Assembly (NCBI GenBank): GCA_040391535.1
Contig: JBEBXQ010000163.1
Span: forward strand, 1-8,796
Direction of reading: 5' to 3'
From: JBEBXQ01 sp040391535
GTDB lineage: Bacteria; Bacteroidota; Bacteroidia; Cytophagales; Spirosomataceae
DNA: 8,796 nt
The notes under the pieces are model-generated. The model was given only the letters and a program-made list of their open reading frames with translations. It searched no databases and was not told the origin of the DNA. Position numbers and translations under genes: made by a program. Shown one piece after another: positions 6,406 through 8,796 of the stretch (within the stretch, counting starts at the first letter, position 1; every line of letters starts with the position of its first letter).

Positions 6406-7422
6406 ATGAAGTCTGTCTCTATTCCTATTCTCCTTATATATACGTATTTTTCTGTTTTATCTGTATTTGCTTTACCGTCTGAAAAAGCTGAAATACAGGG
6501 AAGCACCTTTAAAAATAACTCTGTCAGACTGGTATCCAATTTTCTGGACAGTCTTTCGGCAACCAACGCTACACTGACGTATATAAACCAAAATATTGAC
6601 AGTTTACGTCAGCAGGCTACCCTCAGTCAGGATAAGGATGTAATAGCATTTCTCCGGTTTTATGATCGGATAAAAAAAGGCTTTCGTACTGAACACCTTG
6701 AAAACGGCATTGATATTTTTGATGCTGCCACCGTCTATTACGAGAATAAACATGACTATCGTTATGTGGCACCCGGCCACTTCTACAAAGGCCAGAGGCA
6801 TTTTGAACTGCAACAATACGGAGAGGCATTTTACCATCATGCAAAATCACTTGAGCTTTTTTATAAGGTGGGGATTGAAAATATACCTGAGATAGGTAAA
6901 TACCTGCATATAATGGCCCTGAATCATTATTATTTCCACAATTATGAAAAAGTCATAGAGCTGATGCGTGTTGCTGTCAGCTACCCGGCCTATAATCAGA
7001 ATCTGGATATACAGCGTTATAATACCCTTGGCCTCGCCTACCAGCAAATTGAACAGCCGGATAGTGCCGTATACTTTTTCAGGCAGGCACAGGCAGTTGC
7101 CACGACTTTAAATGATTCTACCTGGATACACCTCTCAGCAGGGAATCTTGGAAGAATATACCGTAAAGAAGGCCGATACGAAGAAGCCTTACCTATGCTG
7201 ATGGGAGATTTCCGGCAGAATCAAAGGCTAAATCGTCATCCGTTACTGGCCCGTAATGCTGCCGTGGAAATTGCCGCAACCTGGCAGGAGCTTGGCAGGC
7301 AGGATAGTGTGCTACGATATCTGAAGGAAAGTGAACGTATGAATGCTGTGGTAAGAAACGGGGAACCTATGTGGAAAAGACAGCGTGATGAAAATTTCTA
7401 CATATCTTACTTAATAAAATAA
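6406..7422 (+). CDS. Secreted TPR protein, like the sensor half of Bacteroidota TPR regulators
   Basis: This encodes a 338-residue protein. Residues 1-22 are a signal peptide-like hydrophobic stretch (IPILLIYTYFSVLSVFA), placing the rest in the periplasm. Helical tetratricopeptide-like repeats are visible near 123-155, 164-197, 204-236 (LGLAYQQIEQPDSAVYFFRQA), 242-275 (LGRIYRKEGRYEEALPML) and 283-312. The region upstream (about 35-115) is also helical. In Bacteroidota, such arrays commonly precede a membrane helix and a LuxR-type HTH or histidine kinase. Here the protein stops after the last repeat with no membrane segment. Only 140 bases remain before the converging gene, and no continuation was found in the original frame. 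It may be a truncated regulator or a free-standing periplasmic interaction protein. The ATG at 6406 starts the signal peptide and is a secure choice. Confidence 0.8.
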   Translation: MKSVSIPILLIYTYFSVLSVFALPSEKAEIQGSTFKNNSVRLVSNFLDSLSATNATLTYINQNIDSLRQQATLSQDKDVIAFLRFYDRIKKGFRTEHLENGIDIFDAATVYYENKHDYRYVAPGHFYKGQRHFELQQYGEAFYHHAKSLELFYKVGIENIPEIGKYLHIMALNHYYFHNYEKVIELMRVAVSYPAYNQNLDIQRYNTLGLAYQQIEQPDSAVYFFRQAQAVATTLNDSTWIHLSAGNLGRIYRKEGRYEEALPMLMGDFRQNQRLNRHPLLARNAAVEIAATWQELGRQDSVLRYLKESERMNAVVRNGEPMWKRQRDENFYISYLIK

Positions 7423-7456
7423 TCATCAGAACAGGATAAACTGAAAATATAATCTA

Positions 7457-7509
7457 TCCCCCGGCTTTCAGAAATGAGACTGATCGGATCAATCATACTT
7501 TCCGGGGGA
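7457..7509. terminator. Inverted repeat between convergent genes
   Basis: TCCCCCGG (7457-7464) and CCGGGGGA (7502-7509) form a perfect, GC-rich 8-bp stem across a 37-base loop. The loop contains a smaller palindrome, TGATC-G-GATCA. It lies between the ends of the TPR gene (+) and the hydrolase gene (-). A bidirectional terminator is the simplest role, but no long T run follows on either strand and the loop is large. Confidence 0.4.
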
Positions 7510-7562
7510 ATATTTAGGCGTATATCTTAGCAGGTCTGAACATGAAGAAAGGGATCTGTCGG

Positions 7563-8609
7563 TTAGTTTAGTCCGACAAAACTGAATGGTTTGGTATTGA
7601 TAAATTTGTCGGAGCAGTCGCCTGAATAGGTTTGGCCTTCGTCGAGCGCCAGTTTTTTTGCATCCGGCCCCGGGCTAAAATCGATCTTCTTCAGATCCAC
7701 CCATACGGTATTCGGTGTAAGAACATTTTCAAAGTAATAAACCAGGTTTTTCTGGTCAGCTACAGTTCTCCACCGGGTGGAAGATATATTCGGTTCAGTT
7801 GCAGAAGATATGCCATAAGGGACAGAACAATTACGGATCACACTGAATACACCCGCTACCGCCACACGTGTATTATCAGTAACCGGAATAGCATTAATGT
7901 AATAGGATGCACGTACAAAGCGATCCGCTGCACGGTTGGTGCCTGGCAGCATTATGGTACCGGGAATGTTCTTCCAATATTGATTTATAGCAAGTTGTTC
8001 GTCAAACACAGGTGAGTTGGTCATTACGGTATAAGATTTATTGTGATGAACTACCAGCTTCCCTTCAATGTATTCAAAAATAGCATTATCGCCTGTATTA
8101 TCGGAAATGGAGAGATGCAAAGTTGTGAACTTATCAGTACCCGGAATCACATCTGAGACTACTACGAATTCCTCTTTCGAGATCTCCTTTACCGCTTCAT
8201 TGACCGACGCAAAGTTGTCCAGCACATATTGCAGCCACAGTGAGATTGCTATTCCTTTTTTGCTTCCTTTAGGGTCGAATTCTGGATATCCGGATTCTGC
8301 AAGCCAGAGCATATTTGCAACCAGTCCTTTTTCGTTCATGCCGTCGGCAGTAGCAATATCCCAGGAACTGGTAACAATACTTCCATACTTTGATTTCCAT
8401 TTAACCGAATTGGGACCAACCAGTCCATCTCTTTCAACTCCTTGTTTAAAGACCCACAAATTGGCAGGGATTTCATCCTTCCAGTCCATCGACCGGGCAG
8501 TGATGATTAAATTACCAGCGCCTGTATAAACAATCCTGGTGCATGCATCGGCACTATCAAATGAAATAAAGAAAGAGACAAGTAAAGACAGAAGTCGGAT
8601 AGGTTTCAT
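7563..8609 (-). CDS. Secreted choloylglycine hydrolase / penicillin V acylase-family Ntn-hydrolase
   Basis: This encodes a 348-residue linear-amide C-N hydrolase. Residues 1-22 are a signal peptide ending in SADA. Removal exposes Cys23, the N-terminal nucleophile (CTR). Residues matching the bile salt hydrolase active site are Arg39 and Asp42 (ARSMDW), Asn198 (MTNSP) and an Arg in DRFVRA (230 or 233). DGMNEKGLVAN (89-99) is the conserved substrate-pocket strand. The family hydrolyses amides such as conjugated bile acids, penicillin V or N-acyl homoserine lactones. Exported Gram-negative members are known for each of these activities, so substrate cannot be assigned. The frame is open to an ATG at 8640-8642, but that adds 11 residues before the signal peptide. 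The ATG at 8607-8609 gives a normal K/R-then-hydrophobic signal sequence. It is transcribed alone, divergent from the gene at 8687. Confidence 0.9.
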   Translation of the reverse strand: MKPIRLLSLLVSFFISFDSADACTRIVYTGAGNLIITARSMDWKDEIPANLWVFKQGVERDGLVGPNSVKWKSKYGSIVTSSWDIATADGMNEKGLVANMLWLAESGYPEFDPKGSKKGIAISLWLQYVLDNFASVNEAVKEISKEEFVVVSDVIPGTDKFTTLHLSISDNTGDNAIFEYIEGKLVVHHNKSYTVMTNSPVFDEQLAINQYWKNIPGTIMLPGTNRAADRFVRASYYINAIPVTDNTRVAVAGVFSVIRNCSVPYGISSATEPNISSTRWRTVADQKNLVYYFENVLTPNTVWVDLKKIDFSPGPDAKKLALDEGQTYSGDCSDKFINTKPFSFVGLN

Positions 8610-8686
8610 ATCGTTGTTATTGAAATAGAAAAATTCAAACAACCAATATAATTAAAAAAGTAATATTTTTAAATAAAAAATAAAAT
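8610..8686. promoter_or_regulatory. AT-rich divergent promoter region
   Basis: Only 77 bases, very rich in A and T, separate the divergent start codons of the hydrolase and the gene at 8687. Promoters for both must lie here or overlap the genes. TTAAAAA (8652-8658) and TTTTTAA (8666-8672) form a short inverted repeat, but in such AT-rich DNA this may be chance. No clear -33/-7 pair could be fixed. Confidence 0.4.
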
Positions 8687-8796
8687 ATGGAAAAAGATCC
8701 ACTTTTTAATTACAGACAGCCATTGGTTACTTCGGCTGGTATTATACTTGGATTCATTTTGAATTTTGCAACGGACCAGGTAAAAAGGAATAGTAA
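8687..8796 (+). CDS. Partial membrane protein gene, runs off the window
   Basis: An open frame starts at ATG 8687 and is still open after 36 codons at the window edge. The N-terminus MEKDPLFNYRQPLV is polar and is followed by TSAGIILGFILNFA (15-28), which looks like a first transmembrane helix, then by a charged stretch. This pattern resembles small multi-pass Bacteroidota membrane proteins of unknown function. The rest of the gene is needed to say more. It shares a 77-base divergent promoter region with the hydrolase gene. Confidence 0.6.
   Translation, partial: MEKDPLFNYRQPLVTSAGIILGFILNFATDQVKRNS

Noticed and set aside
8068..8529. 153-codon plus-strand frame inside the hydrolase gene
   Set aside because: It is antisense to conserved active-site sequence of the choloylglycine hydrolase-family gene and shows no domain of its own.
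1..8796. Mobile element, phage region or CRISPR array
   Set aside because: No transposase, integrase, phage gene, terminal inverted repeats or regularly spaced repeats were found.

Overview
The window looks like a chromosomal segment from a Bacteroidota bacterium, probably of the Sphingobacteriaceae, Chitinophagaceae or Cytophagales type. This rests on gene content: a DUF4153-type membrane protein, a BlaI/M56 pair whose periplasmic tail resembles SusC/TonB plug sequence, and a secreted TPR protein. It also rests on the near absence of Shine-Dalgarno sequences before the genes and on AT-rich leaders. No rRNA, tRNA, CRISPR array, insertion sequence or phage gene was seen. The genus cannot be named from the sequence.

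Layout. (1) Positions 100-1025 hold a small multi-pass membrane protein and a 100-residue winged-helix regulator whose GTG start overlaps the membrane gene's stop by four bases. A 27-base element containing the inverted repeat TACTTT-N7-AAAGTA abuts the first start codon. A second copy (23 of 27 bases identical) lies just after the regulator, upstream of a DUF4153-like membrane protein (1301-2542). This suggests one small regulon of regulator plus two membrane proteins. A strong hairpin terminator follows at 2571-2608. (2) Positions 2812-4002 encode a 12-helix MFS transporter. (3) Positions 4193-6046 carry a BlaI/MecI-type repressor preceded by two abutting 19-base palindromic operators, and immediately after it a BlaR1-like M56 zinc metallopeptidase. 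The peptidase has no beta-lactam-binding sensor domain. Instead its periplasmic tail has two copies of a 52-residue segment resembling the TonB-receptor plug motif. No beta-lactamase is present. (4) A gene-poor stretch (6047-6405) precedes a signal-peptide-bearing TPR protein (6406-7422) that resembles the sensor half of larger Bacteroidota regulators but ends without an output domain. (5) On the opposite strand, 7563-8609 encodes a secreted Ntn-hydrolase of the choloylglycine hydrolase / penicillin V acylase family. Its signal peptide ends right before the catalytic Cys. (6) A membrane-protein gene starts divergently at 8687 and runs off the window.

The genes do not form one obvious pathway. 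Two local regulatory modules are well supported: the winged-helix pair with its duplicated operator, and the BlaI/M56 pair with its tandem operators. The most unusual item is the M56 sensor-protease with tandem plug-like repeats. Related fusions may already be known in Bacteroidota, so it is best treated as under-described and not as proven novel.
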